A stretch of 64,000 nucleotides of DNA, from contig CM023454.1 of NCBI GenBank assembly GCA_013339765.2, forward strand, positions 45,889,177 through 45,953,176, written 5' to 3'. Position 1 is the first letter of the stretch. Each line of letters begins with the position of its first letter. The notes below the pieces were generated by a model that worked only from the letters and a program-made list of their open reading frames with translations, was not told the origin of the DNA and ran no database searches. Below are positions 34,819 through 47,221 of this stretch, piece after piece. The translations under genes and the position numbers were made by a program. Source of the stretch: Haemaphysalis longicornis (lineage: Eukaryota; Arthropoda; Arachnida; Ixodida; Ixodidae).

Positions 34819-37713
34819 CGTAAAAGGAGCACATCCAAAACCCTGCTCCTAGAAAGTCAGTCCTGGAAAGCTCTCAGTCTGGGCACATCAGTTCGGGAAC
34901 AGCACTCCGTGTTACAGCCGCTGCGTGAGGTCGGTCGACTCCAGGTAATGGAGCCAGATGAGCGAAAACTTCCTGTTAGATTGCCGCAGGCCCCTTAGGG
35001 AACAGAAGGTCCTCTATGCTGGCGCTGGGAAGGCCTCGATGCTGACCGCTCAGTGGAGCTCTGCTCACGGGCCCACGTGGTGGAGGCAGAAGCAGAGTAG
35101 ATGCCCCAGCGTCTCTCGTTCCGGGCAGTCCACACTCGTGGGGGGGCCCTCGCGCCCGTGCCGGTGCAGGCGCTGCGCCACATTGCAGCAGTTGAAACGC
35201 GTGCGGAGAAGAAGGAAGCGGAAATCCCTGCTGATGCGTGCAGGCAGAGGCTGGGGCGCCAGGCCACTAACAACGAGAAGCTCGATGTGTATCTTCTGAA
35301 CCACGTGAGCGAGGGTGGTGTGGGCCTCGTCGAAGGCGGTGACGTCTTGGAAAACTAGGGTGCCCTCCTGTTGTGCGTCACTGCCTCCGGCGCCGGCGTC
35401 CTCGTTGCCCCGGGTGCCAATGTGGCCCACCAGCCAGTGGAGCTGCAGGTCGCAATCTCGGGAAGCCGCAGTGTGCAGCTTGGCAGCTAGGAGCGCTACC
35501 GGGTAGCCGCTGCTGTTGGAGGGCTGGTCAGCCGCGTGCAGCCACAGCAGGACAGTCCTGGAGTCAGTGAGGTTGACCGCCCTGGGGTGGTTCAGGGGCC
35601 CCCTCTCGAGGAGGAGGTCGGCGGCCAGGTGCAGTTCTGCGCGTTTTCCCCGGGTGGAAAAAGTGGGGAAAAGCAGGTGGCAGCTCTGTCTGGCTCTTAG
35701 CTCAGGCACCATGCACGCAGTCACCCCCTCACGCCTGCTGTGCTTCACGGAGCCCTCCGTGAAGATGGAGGTTGCTCCTGAGCTCGTCCTGGAGCAGGGC
35801 GGCCGCCTCCTGGCGGATGTCTTGGGGCGGTGTGGTCCGCTTTTGAGCACCCCACGGAGGGTTATGGAGATCTGCAGGGGCTACCTGGCGTGTGGTGGTG
35901 GCAGCTCCAGTGGAGGTCGGTTGGGCGTCTTGACTCCCTCCTTGAAGACAGTGAGCAGCGCTCTTATGTGCGAGTTGGGCCAGCTACGAAACCTGTGCAA
36001 GAGCGCCGCCCCGTCGTAGTGGGGTCTTCAGGCGCTGGATGCGCTGCAGCCCCGTCTGCAAGGCCCGCATCTGGATGGGCCAGGTGCCCGCCGCAGTGTA
36101 AGGTCCCGCCACCAGGGACGTGGAGGGAACGTTCAGGCAGAGGTGGAAGGCGCAGCGCTGATCCATCTCCAACTCCTGACAGCGTCGAGGTCCCAGGTAG
36201 GCGAGTGGAAGCACATACAGCCCAGCTGCGTAGGGCATGGCGTGGACATGCCACCATGGACATGCTTTCGAGGACTGCAGAGGACATGCCACTTGGTGTG
36301 AACAGCCATTCACCCGAGCCAGAAGCTGGCGCACCCCTTGGGGCACCCGTGCGCTACGTTCCCGGAAGGCTTTGACGGCCTGCATCTATTTGTGCCGGCA
36401 GTCGATATAATAGGTAATTCACGGTCAGCCACCAGGGAGTAGGCTTTACATTGACTATGATGGGCGGTGTTGCCCGTCGAGCCATTCATGCTCCCGGGTG
36501 CAGCATCCGGGCCTGCCTTTTGGCCTCCGAGAGCTGCAGGCCACGGCTTTCGAGGAAGACTGCAACTGCTTCCAAAGCCTCCTGGAGGCACGCTTTGACT
36601 GTGTGGAAGTCTTTGGTGGAGCAATGGGTCCACAGTGCCAGGTCGTCAGCGTACAACACTACCTCTACCGGGTATTGCAAGCCTTGAGGGATGCAGTCGG
36701 GTAGAGGAGCGAGCAACAAGTTGAATAGGAATGGGCTCTGCACACTCCCCTTGGGCACCCCGGAGCGGACGTCTCGAGGACTGCTGGTCGCCGGGCCGAC
36801 CATCTCCCCCAGTGGCCGGTCACGCATGAATGCCCGGATGTAGCCTCCATGGCGCCCCACAATGCCCATGCCGTTCTTGACCCCGTGGCCGAACGTGTCA
36901 AATGCCGACCGCCAATCCAGCAGCGGCAGGAAGGCCACGTCCTTGTCGTGGCGGGCCTGTTTCAGCATGGAGGTAACGTCGCCCACGGAGTCCGCCATGC
37001 AATGGTGTTGCCCGAAGCCACTTTGCTGCTCCCGGAAGACGCCGTTGTGGTCCGCGATCCCGTTAAGACGGGCCAGGGATGCACTTTCCATGACCTTCCG
37101 AGCAGCTGAAGTCAGAGACACGGGTAGGTAGGACTCAGGATCTGTAAGGGGCTTGCCGACCTTAGGAATTGGCGAGATGAGCCCCGCTAGCCAGGGTAGC
37201 CGGAGGACCCCAGTCTGCTCGACCCGAATAAATCGTCGCAGAAGCGGTTCCAGCTCAGTTGTGTCCGGGTTCTGCAGCATCTGGTGCGTCACCCCGTCGA
37301 TACCCGCGGAGCTTCGCCGCTTGGAGCAGCGAATCATGGCGGCTAGTAGCTCACGAAGTGTGATGCCTGTGGAGCAGAGGGTCTCCACTCTGTGGTCGTG
37401 TGGGGCGGCTGGCGCCGCGTCCAGTGAGGTCGCAGGAGCTGGACATGGGGTTTGAGCACCCCTGGCGAACTAGTCGGCGAAGAGCTTCGCCAGGTCCTGT
37501 TAGGTGATGCCGAGGGATTTGGCGACCGCGAGCAGGGGATGCCAGCTGGTGATGGTAGGCCCCAGAAGAGCCTTAAAGATACGCCAGGCTCTCCCGGGTC
37601 CCTGTGAGAGTCCATGAATGAACACAGCGGCTCCCATCCCTGCCTGCGACGCAGCCGTGCAGTCCGCGGCATTGGGCGTCTGCCCGAATGTACTCCGTCC
37701 AGTCCTCTAATAT
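34819..37713 (-). mobile_element. GC-rich RNase H-bearing LINE inserted in the satellite
   Basis: A clearly GC-richer block interrupts a satellite monomer: the TTATGGCTT part lies to the left and the ACGCAATTTATGGCTGG part to the right. A near-identical GATCCTGC/GATCCTCC (34811-34818 and 37714-37721) may be the target duplication. The minus strand encodes reverse transcriptase then RNase H then a zinc-finger-like end. The 5' end lies a short way upstream of the reverse transcriptase core, so the endonuclease and first ORF are missing. It differs in sequence from the LINE families at 22-25 kb and 51-63 kb. Confidence 0.85.
35065..37388 (-). pseudogene. LINE ORF2 with a 300-codon open reverse transcriptase block and a degraded RNase H part
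   Basis: From 37388 to 36486 a frame of 300 codons stays open. It contains SSAGIDGVTHQML, IPKVGKPLTDPESYLPVSL, a LLDWRSAFDTFG motif A, SGVPKGSVQSPFLFNLLL (motif B) and VVLYADDLALW (motif C; YADD codons 36642-36653). After stops and frame changes, 35850-35065 encodes RNase H: FTEGSV, AELHLAADLLLE, TDSRTVLL and HWLVGHIGTRGNEDA. The first RNase H aspartate (normally FTDGS) is glutamate here. The C-terminus carries CPERETLGHLLCFCLHH, a CCHC-like zinc finger known from this LINE group. Reverse transcriptase is unusually well preserved for this window. Confidence 0.87.
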
Positions 37714-40045
37714 GATCCTCCACGCAATTTATGGCTGGTGTTGCTTTCATATTATTGGACAAAAATGCGGCTTTTTTTAAATGTATGAGCATAGGAAATG
37801 CACTAGGGAAAGCTATACCTATAAGGACTCGATCCTATTCGCTCTGCAGCATTCGTATAAAAATAACTGGAGCCCGGCTCTCAGCTTCCAAACGCAGTGG
37901 TTCTACTGTGCATTAAGGCTTCTTCGCCTGATAAAAGGACCAGCATTTTACTTATTGGTAAGTTAACGTTCAAAACATTGAAAATATTTCTCTTGGCAAG
38001 AATGTAACCAATAAAGATATGCAACTTAGAATATCCGCGATTACATACTCGAAGCTCCTTGCTATGACCGGTGTCATGCAATAATTGGCGGTCCCTGCCG
38101 ATGCGCTTTTTAAATCGCACATTCGACAGCGCATCATAATTTCTTCCTCTATTCATATTGGCCGGCCACTTTATCAGGGCTAGTGTTTCGCTTACGATAT
38201 TACAAGGAACGCACTCCAGCAAAAAAATACAGAATAAGGAATGAATTAAGGAAAGCTATCCATGTAAATATTTGATTGTCCCAGATGTACAAGCCGGCCG
38301 TATAAGGATACAGGAAGCCCGGCTATCAGCGTTTTAAAGCACTGCGCCCATTTTGCAATATGACTTCTACATCTTATAATATTAGATGCCACTCTATTTA
38401 ACGGTAGTGTTGCGTTCACAATATTGGAAAGAATGCTACCCTTCTTAACGGTACGAACTAAGGAAATGCTTTTGTGAAAACTATACCTATAAGTATTACA
38501 TACTTCTTGATGTGGCAGCCATTGAAGGAAAAGAACACGTGGTGGCGGTCTATCCCATTTCTATAGCACAGTTTCACCTGTGCAACGCGGCTTCTTCATC
38601 TGAGAAAAGGAGAGGGCCTCTCTCTATAAAGCTTGTACTGTGTTTCGAATACTAGAAGGAATGCGCCCTTTGCAAAAATAAACTCTAAAAAATGGACCGG
38701 GGAAACCTATAGTTGTATTTATTGCTCCCCGTTGTAGCCTCCGGAAATATCAAAAGAATAAACGGAGCAGGGATATCAGCCTTCCATAAACCTGCTTTCT
38801 TTGTGCATTATGGGTTATCCATCTGATAATACGATTCGCCGCTGTACTTAAGGTTAGTGTGTGTCTCCAATAACGGACGAAAAGCACCTGTGCTAGAATG
38901 CATAAAAAAAGGAATGTAATAAAGAAAACTATAACCATAGGTATTTGATGTTCCACGCTGTGGCATTCATTGTATCACAAGATAACATGTACAGTTTCAA
39001 ACAACTTCTTATGTACTGGATCCACTGTTCATTATGGCTTTGAAACATAATAATAGGAGCCATCCACTCTGTTTAGTTCTATGGTGGGGCTCATCTAATT
39101 GGAAGGAATCGAGACCTTTCAACTATACAAAATATTAAACCCATTAGGAAAAGCTATACCTGTATTTACACGATGTTCGTTCCTGTTGCAGCAGTCAAAA
39201 AATTATACAGACATCACAGTTATCAGCTTACAAAAGTACTCATTCCACTATAAGTTATGTCTTCTCCACCTCATAATAGGGCCCGCTAATTTAATTTAGT
39301 GGTAGGTGTTGAGTTTACAATAATAAAGTAACGGCCCCATTTAAAATGTACAAGCTAGAGACAATCATTAGAGATTGCATTACTTGTAATTATTTGACGT
39401 ATTTTTTGGGTAAAAGTCATCTAAAAAAATGCAGAAATTCCTATTATCTGCTTTTAAAGCAGGGCTTCCACCATGCGTTATGTCTTCTCCATCTTATTAT
39501 AGGGTCATGCTCACTCTATTTATGGCTAGGCGTTGAGTTTGGAAAATAAATGTAAGGGCCCCTTTAAATGCACAAACTAAAGACACTCATTACGGAAAGC
39601 TATAGCTGTACATGCTTTATGCTGCTTGGCGAGGCAGCCACACCTCGAATAAAGGCTTACCCCAGTTAACCGAGGTAGCTGATCCCAGAATGCTTTACCC
39701 GCGTAGCAGCTTTTTAAAGCACTGTTTCCACTGTGCACAATAGTGCATCTCCATCTGATAATAGGAGCCGGTCCCTAAATTCAGGGCTTCAGTTAGGCTT
39801 CCAATACTCGAAAAAGTCCGCCCCTTGTTAATTTTATAAACTAGCAAAATGCGCTATATCTTCTTAAGCGCATTGTACCTGCAACTGCCCGATGCTCCTC
39901 GCTGTTGTAGCCTTCGTATGATAATAGAAGCCAGGCTCTAATCTTTCACAAGCAGTGCTTCTAGTGTACAACATGGCTTCTCCATCTGGCAAGTGGAGCC
40001 GGGTGATCTAAATGTGGCTAGTGTTGCGTACACAATATTCTAAAT
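37714..40045. repeat. Satellite array, block 4
   Basis: The satellite resumes in the same orientation right after the LINE, with GCAATTTATGGCTGGTG matching the monomer interior. About ten to eleven diverged copies follow. It stops at ACACAATATTCTAAA, where an RTE fragment begins. Confidence 0.9.
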
Positions 40046-40890
40046 AATAATAATCATCATCATCAACCAACAAGCTAGGCCCACTGCAGGTCTAAGGCGT
40101 CTCCCATTATTCTCCAATTACCCCGATCCTGCGTCAACTGTGACCAACTTACGCCCGCAAACTTGATCTCCTCTGCCTATCTAACTTTCTGCCACCCCCT
40201 GCAATGCTTGCCTTCTCTAGGGATCCACTCTGTTACCCTTAATGACCAACGGTTATCTTGCCTTCGCATTACATGCCCTGACCACTTTCGTTTCTTCTTC
40301 CCAATTTCTACTAATATGTCCTTAACACGCGTTTGTTCCCTGACTCACTCCGCTCTCTTCTTGTCCCTTAAGATTACATCTAGCATTTTCCGCTTCATTG
40401 CCCGCTCAGTCGTTCTCAATTTATGTTGAGCCCTCTTAGTAAGCCTCCAAGGTTCTGCCCCGTAGGTGAGTACCTGTTCGATGCAGCAGTCATACACTTT
40501 CTTCTTCTGCTATTCATGTTCTGAGAATGTCTGCCGTATGCACTCCACCCAATTCAGATCCTTCTAATTATCTCTGCCTCATGGTTGGGAACCGGGGTCA
40601 CAACTTGGCCTAAGTAGTTATATTCTCTTACCACTTCCACTACCTCACCCCCTATCCCAAAACTGCTGTGTTGTCCCGAGGTTATTGATGAGTACTTTGA
40701 TTTTATGCATAATAATTCTCAGGCCAACGGTTCTACTCTGCTCATACAGTGCAGAAATCATGCTTTGCAATTCGTCCCCCGAGTTACTTAGCAAGGGAAC
40801 GTCATCAGCAAATCACAGGTTACTGAGGTGTTCTCCGTACACCCTTACTGTCACCTGTTCCCAATCCAACGTTCTCAGGAGTAGCCTTTG
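40046..40890 (-). mobile_element. 5'-truncated RTE-like LINE fragment
   Basis: On the minus strand the fragment runs from just before reverse transcriptase motif C (FADDVPLLSNSGDELQSM in one frame) to the RTE 3' end TGATGATGATGATT with a short TAT-rich tail. Intermediate matches include LTYGAEPWRLTKRAQHKL, QDNRWSLRVTEWIPREGK and WSQLTQDRGNWRIMGDAL, separated by stops. The plus-strand frame seen at 40163-40429 is its shadow. It lies inside a satellite monomer, some of whose bases between the flanks appear to be missing. The same LINE family is found at 53.3-55.3 kb. Confidence 0.87.
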
Positions 40891-41625
40891 CTAAAAACTA
40901 CAAACAACAGAAATTAAATAGAGATAGATAAACATTTAGGTTCTCGCAGCTCCTTGCTGTGGCAGTCACCGTGTGACAAGAATACACGTGACTGGGATAT
41001 CCGCTTTCTAAATTACTGACTCCCGCTTCCACACTGCAACATGCCTTCACAACCTGATCAAAACACCCGGTCATTTTATTTTTGGCTTTATTTATGTTTA
41101 ATATATTGGAAGTGATGCGCCCTGGCTAAAATGTAACCTAAAATGCCACAATGAATGCTTTACTTTTAACAACACGAATCTTCTCACCGTCGACGCCGTC
41201 GTTTGGGAATAATACGCGCTGCTCAGCTATCGGTTCTTTAGGTGCTGATTCTACTGTGCTATATATATGGCTTCTCCCTCTCACAATGGGAGCTGGCCGC
41301 TCTACTTAGAGCTACATTTGCTTTTACAATAGTAGAATGAACACACAAATTCTAAAACACACCATAATTAAGGAAAGGTAAAGGTATACCTGTATATACT
41401 CGATGCTTTTTCACTTGGAAGCAGTCATGATGGAAAGAATACACGGATGCTGTTATCAGTTTTTCTAAAGCACCGCTTCCACTGTGCAATATGTCTTCTC
41501 TTTATATAATAGAAGCCGCCCACTCTGTTTATTGCTGGGTTTGAGTTTAAAATATTTGAGGTATGTTCCGATTCTAAGATGTACAAACTAACGAAATGCA
41601 AGAGAGAAAGCTGTGGCGGTGTTTC
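40891..41625. repeat. Satellite array, block 5 (array end)
   Basis: Three more diverged monomers, resuming at CTACAAACAACAGAAATTAA and ending near GAGAGAAAGCTGTGGCGG. After about 41,625 the landmarks cease. Confidence 0.88.
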
Positions 41626-44408
41626 GTGTACTTCATGTGTACTAAGAGGACATAAACACAAAATATCGAACGTGTGACCTTCAGTTCCTATTTTGATCTC
41701 GCAACACATTCATTTTAAAAGTATTGATGCAAAAACGGAATGGGAATCCGTTTTTACTCTTCAGTAATACGTACCTCGTAAAGAACTTGGATGGTGAACG
41801 TTTGTCTATTACTTGTGTTTGTGGAAGCAATGGACACCACTGATTATTTTTTACCACTAACACTTCGCGTGTTGTTTTTAGGTCTGCATGTGGTTTCAAG
41901 AATAATACCCAAATTAAAAAAAAAATCCAGCCTTCAAATTGTGCGGAAAGGCCGGTCGTTCTTTTGTACAGATCTCCCGAACATCGCATAAATAAGAAAA
42001 TTCACATCGTATTTTCTCTTTCAACTCCTAAATTATACTCGGGCTTTTCAAACCCAGAGACATTTGGTAATATAGTTCGGCCTAAGGCTGTTTTTGTTAT
42101 GCGTGGTGCTGCATAAAGAGCAGTGGTGAATTTTACAAGTTCTTCCCAGCAAAAAATAAATGTAGAGATCCACTCCAGATATTAAAAAAAATGGAGCATA
42201 CGAGTTGTCATACCTGATATGGCGTAGAGAAGAGAGACAAGAGCCAACGTTTGGAACGTCCACTACTTCTTCATTTGCACTCCATTTGTGTACTTCTCCT
42301 ATTCTACACAAGTATCGCAGTTTTGTCAGTGAGAAAGGCCACTACTGTTTGATTCTCTGGTAGAAGCGATCACTCCGAAATTTTTGGTATGCTTGTTGCG
42401 CTTGATTTTAGGTTAGATCGTTTTTACCTAGATACAAGAAATGGTTTGTTTATGTTTTTTTATTACTTTTTCCTTGTCCAGCGTACTTTTTCTGTGTTGC
42501 AGTCGGCAAGTTAAACTGCTGAAGACCATAGCACTTACTTTCCTTTGTATTGGTGACATTTACACTGTTTGTTCATATATATTATCTGTTTTGAATGTGC
42601 CTAAATTACCTAGGTGATCGTTATCATTCAGGAGGAGCAGAGTGACTAGTTCCACTTTGCGATCTTCGTCCTATTCAGTTCACTTGAGTAAAGCGCCACA
42701 AAGAAATGGCCCTCGAACATGTGTAGAGTCGAAGTTAGTTTCCACGCAAGTAGCGTTGCGAATGCCTTAATACAAATATAAGTATTGCTGTTTTACGTTG
42801 CTCGAACATTTAAACAACATTAAAATTGCCAGCGGGGAACTGTCTGTAGGTGAACATGCAAGTAAAAGTTAGGAAGAACTTGTAAAAAGTGGTTATTTCT
42901 GGCATCTATTTTAGCAATTATCCTTCATTGAGAACTAAAGTACGGCCTAATCCTATTGTACTGCGTACAAAAGTCTTTTGACAAACCAAAACTTTTTTAT
43001 TGTAGGCTCCTTTTTCTTTATTACAGTGCCCTAAGAACAACTCCGTTTTATGATGCGGCAAAGTAGGCATCTTTGTTACCTATGTTGCAGATGGTGGATG
43101 TAAGTCTTCTCAGTTGTGTTATAGGCATTTCTGTGAAATGTTTTGACGCTCTTTAGGTTTGGTGTAATATTTCTGGTAAAGTACTTGTATATACCCATTC
43201 GCTCTTTTGCTACCCCTCTGCGCATTAGCAAAACATAGCAGTCGAATCACTAAGCAGTCTGGCAGGGCCAGCAGATGATATCCCCCATGTATCACGCATG
43301 TGCGCTAAGGGGTCGTGGCTGCAGTTACACCATTTAATATGTTTGTGTTCGCCCGCTGTGCACGAAACAATTCCAACAATTTGTGCGACGTTTTGCTTTA
43401 ACTCAAAGTGGCGAAAAGGAAACGGTTCCGGCTTCTACCGCTTCCCTTCTGCCGCACGCGATCGATTACTGGGGCGGGGATGAATAACGGCCTTACACTG
43501 GAAAAGTAATTATGCCCGTCCATGTGAGCCGAGGCGTGTCACCCGTGGAGGATATGCGGGAAACACTTTTTGTCTTGTAAGTACCTTACTACAAAAAATC
43601 GCAATTGTATTTATTCGTGTGCTTAGATTTCATTCTTTTTCTGAAGAGGCTCACCGTAGCTTTCACCACAACATCCCACTATATACCGCCGGTTTTTGCT
43701 CATATGTCGGTAAACGAGAACAGCCGGAGCAGTGCGCTTCATCGCCTCTGCACCAGCGGCCCCGTTCAGAGCAAAAGAAGCGGTCGGAGCATGGTAGCTG
43801 AAAATGAGGGCAGTCATAGATTCCATGCGTGCGTGTTCTAATACGGAGCATGCAGTAACAGTGCTAGCGTAAAAGTTACGCGAGTGAATAAGAGCCGTGC
43901 ATTTTTCTGTGCCACACAAAACCTCGTTGTGTAGAGACCCTGCAGATATAGGTGCTTGTGTTGATCATTTTTTTTTCATGAAATGGTCTATCTACGGCAG
44001 TCGGTTCAATCTGGCCAGCGCTTCTGAGCGGATTGATTTGTTTAAAATGCTTGTAGCTGATTAGCACTCGATGTTCTCCTACTTCTGCCCAAACAGGTAC
44101 ACTATTACAAGCAACGCTGCCTGCGCGCGCGGGCGCACGCGTACGTGTGTGCGTGTTTCATAGCGGCACTACACTTCTATAGGGACCGTAAGAAGTGTGC
44201 CTTAACAGCTACGCGCGCGACCCCATGCGTTCTTATCGTGAGCAGTGGGAGAAGGAGCTCTTGAGCTATGCTCTCGCTTCCCAGCTTATGCTGGTGGAAA
44301 GGGCCGTGGAGGCCGGGGTCTCCGGAGTCCTGGACTGAGGGCCTCACACCACATTACAGTGCTGTAAGTAAAGTTTGTCATCCTCCTCCTTTTACAAAAT
44401 GGAAGTGT
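41626..44408. other. Unassigned region
   Basis: AT-rich up to about 43,300. Frames up to 102 codons occur on both strands without a recognised domain. A stretch at 44,120-44,160 alternates purines and pyrimidines (GCGCGCGCGGGCGCACGCG and TACGTGTGTGCGTG), a composition that can adopt Z-DNA, but no gene is attached to it. Confidence 0.5.
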
Positions 44409-44490
44409 GCCGTTGCCCTTGTAGTGTTCAGTGTACAGTTTACTTTGTACAGTGTACAGTGTACTTCAGTGTACTTTGTACAGTGAACTA
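44409..44490. repeat. Cryptic simple repeat of GTACAGTGTAC
   Basis: Around 80 bases are built from CAGTGTAC and TTTGTACAGTGTAC units in an irregular order. GTAC palindromes recur several times. Confidence 0.75.
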
Positions 44491-44589
44491 GAACAGTGTA
44501 ATATTGACAAAAGCAACCATGAATTCATTGGGAGGCACTGAAGCTAAGAAACCTCAAATCCGCAAGGGGCGCTGCTGTAAATTACAAGA

Positions 44590-44662
44590 GAAGATATAGT
44601 GTAGTGGACACCGGTTTCGCCTTACACTCGTCCCTGGGTTCGAAAGCTGCCGTATGCCCACT
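44590..44662 (+). repeat. tRNA-Val-like segment (pseudogene or SINE head)
   Basis: An A box TAGTGTAGTGG (44597-44607) and a B box GGTTCGAAAGC (44637-44647) flank CGCCTTACACTCG, which places a TAC anticodon as in tRNA-Val(UAC). The TAGTGTAGTGG D-arm is also the tRNA-Val pattern. The acceptor ends do not pair well and the B box is imperfect, so it is probably a pseudogene or the head of a SINE rather than a working tRNA. Confidence 0.5.
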
Positions 44663-47221
44663 TTTGTCTTTTTAGAAACGCCTCAAAACGAATAAAAGCA
44701 AATACTCCGTGGTGAACCCTGCATGATTTAGGGCTAAAAATGAATAATACCAGCCAAAATTGTGGAGGGTTCACAGAATTGTGTACTAATGCCTAAGCAT
44801 TCTTGTGCCACTTGTGGAGAGTGTGAGGTCTTTACAGCCAAATATGGTTATGAGTAGCGAAATAATTTGGTTTATTTTATTTTTTTTAATTTTGTTCCGT
44901 TTCGTTCCGCCAATGATGTACAATATTAGCATTTTAAAAGCCCATTTACTTCGCTGATTGGTTTTTCCGCTATGATGCAAAAGGCACTGCAGAGCTGGAT
45001 TTTTAGGCTATTTTTATTCGTATTTCTGACATTCTTTCGAGTGCCTTTTTAGTTATTCTACAGTTTTGTGAAGACATGCATATTTGCGATTTTTTTGATA
45101 TTACAAGGATTGTTACGAATGATACTGATTAGGGGTTATATACAAGGCGAACTTGTGCCCACAGATGATGCGGTGCTCGTATATTCAGAGCAGCAACGTC
45201 GTCTTCGTCGTTTTTACCCGGAGCTTGTCTTGCCTTCTTCTTCCTTGCCTACCAGCTTGCTCATTCCTGACGTCAGGTTCAAACCATGGCGCAAGTTCAA
45301 ACAGCCTAAGGAGGGTTGTTGCAATATCATCAGTGAAGATTTTAATAAAGACGATAGTCTTTTTGGGCTACTAAAACGCCGAAAGTTTTGTCTGTCTCTC
45401 TGTCTGTCTGTGTGGGACTTGATTCATACAGACTGCCCCAGTGAAATAAAATCTGCGCAACGCCCTTATATACTCGCTGCCAAACCTAATATCTAACTCC
45501 AGTGTCTGTCAACATGGTTCAACAAGAACAACATAAACAAGATATCGCACAAATTTAAAGCAGAAAAATCAATACACAAGGGATATTTGCGGTGTTCGTT
45601 TATTAAAAATTGTGTGTTTTGTTTTTGTGATAGCAAAAGAAATACTGCACCAATGTCAGAAAATCGTCGACCTGCTGTTGCCAGCGCTACCTCCTGGAGG
45701 CATTTCAGAAACAAATGGGTAATACCAACAAAACGTTCCACTAGATGGGATGCATGTTCCACTTGGAACGCTCGTGCTGTAAGGCATCATGGTTCAAAGA
45801 CTGTTGTAGTAGGGTGCCTCAATTCACGCACGTCTCGGCCGTACGGCAGCGGGGGTATCGAGAAACCCGACTTGTAGTAGTAGAACGCGGTAAATTTAAG
45901 AAGACTTTAGGCAAACCTCTAGCGTGTTATCTTGTGAGGAACGAGACGGGAATGGAAAAAATAAGAATTCAGCGGGAAACAGAAGGGAGGCCTTTTTTCT
46001 GGCAGGGGCGCCAGTCGACTATCGTCTTTCGGCGACATTTGCAACAAAAAAGTAATTCTATTTTTGCATATTTTGTTTTCTTTGTTTTGCAAAATGGTTT
46101 TGGGCCAAATAGCACATTCTTGCTATTGTAATAATAAATAAGTTAACTTTCCCCAAATCATTTTTGTGGAAGTGCAGGGCGTTGCATAGTCATCGCTGGG
46201 GAAGTAGGCGTCAAAGAGTATGCATTATATTTTTACTATACAACGTCAGATAGGTCTTGCTATCGGAAACGCGATAAAGGGGGCGTTGGCAGAGGTGACG
46301 GTTATACGCCTTCCCATACTGCCAATTCCTCTCTTGCGCAACTATTGGCGCTGACTTGCAAGATGAGTGGGATATTTCAGTGAACTGTTATAGAGAAGCA
46401 TTTGGAATAGCTTTTGCTTCTCGAAGTTGCACTCGGTAGAAAATGCCCAGAAGACTGCGTTCGAAAAGCTCGCATGCGGGATTGTATACACTTTCAGTGA
46501 AATTCCTAACCTGCCTAAGTTCTCACATTCAAAAAAGCCAATGGACTAGAGGGGGAAAAACATCGAACGCACAGGTTTTTTAGCGGCAATGTTGCCCGAG
46601 CGTGTACCCGTATATTCAGATTGCTGAGCTCTTCTGATATCGCATCGCGGGGGCGCGCACACACGCACCAGAGCGACTCGGCTCGGGACATCAGTCTTAA
46701 AAGCTGTACCATGTTCACAAGGCGGAGAATTGTGCGCCAACAGCTCCACTGCCTGGATTCTTTGCGGGTGCCCTAGCGTCAGTGATTTGGGTCGAAGCGA
46801 CGATGATGTAATGAGCTTGCACAAGGGCGCTTATGAGCTTTATTGTGCACGCAATAATTGCAATTGATTTTAAATGTGTTCTACTGGACGCTTGGGGCTT
46901 GAATTTTTTAAAGCGAAATGTCCATGTTGTGATAGCAAAGTCCGACCAAATTCAACAGAAATAAAACAGGGATTAGAACCGGGTTTTAGCACTTGAATTG
47001 AATGCACGTTATTTTAAAGCAGTTATAATGGTTGATAAACAATGTAATTTACCCATTACATGTAAACATAAAAGAGCTAGTGCGTACGTTCGGCATTATG
47101 CCGGTCAACACTGCTAAGCTGTACAACACCTTAGGCCTGTTGAAGACGACAATGGTCAACTTGCATAAGCAACACTGCATCTACATGATTATGCTTGTCG
47201 AGTGTGTCATCGAACCCTTTG
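44663..47221. other. Unassigned region
   Basis: A 142-codon plus-strand frame (45068-45496) crosses a TCTG/TGTC simple-repeat patch (about 45,390-45,415). It has a hydrophobic start but no recognised domain, and parts resemble repetitive DNA. Another 128-codon frame (45745-46131) is likewise unassigned. No RNA gene or known element was identified. Confidence 0.5.

Noticed and set aside
16860..41625. CRISPR-like array
   Set aside because: Repeats are tandem monomers of about 223 bp without unique spacers between short identical repeats, and the genome is eukaryotic.
44120..44165. Alternating GC/GT tract as a regulatory Z-DNA element
   Set aside because: Only composition supports it; there is no neighbouring gene or repeated context.
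45068..45496. 142-codon frame with hydrophobic N-terminus, possible secreted protein
   Set aside because: It runs through a TCTG simple repeat, lacks a recognisable domain and is embedded in repeat-like DNA. The hydrophobic start is short and mixed with charged residues further on.
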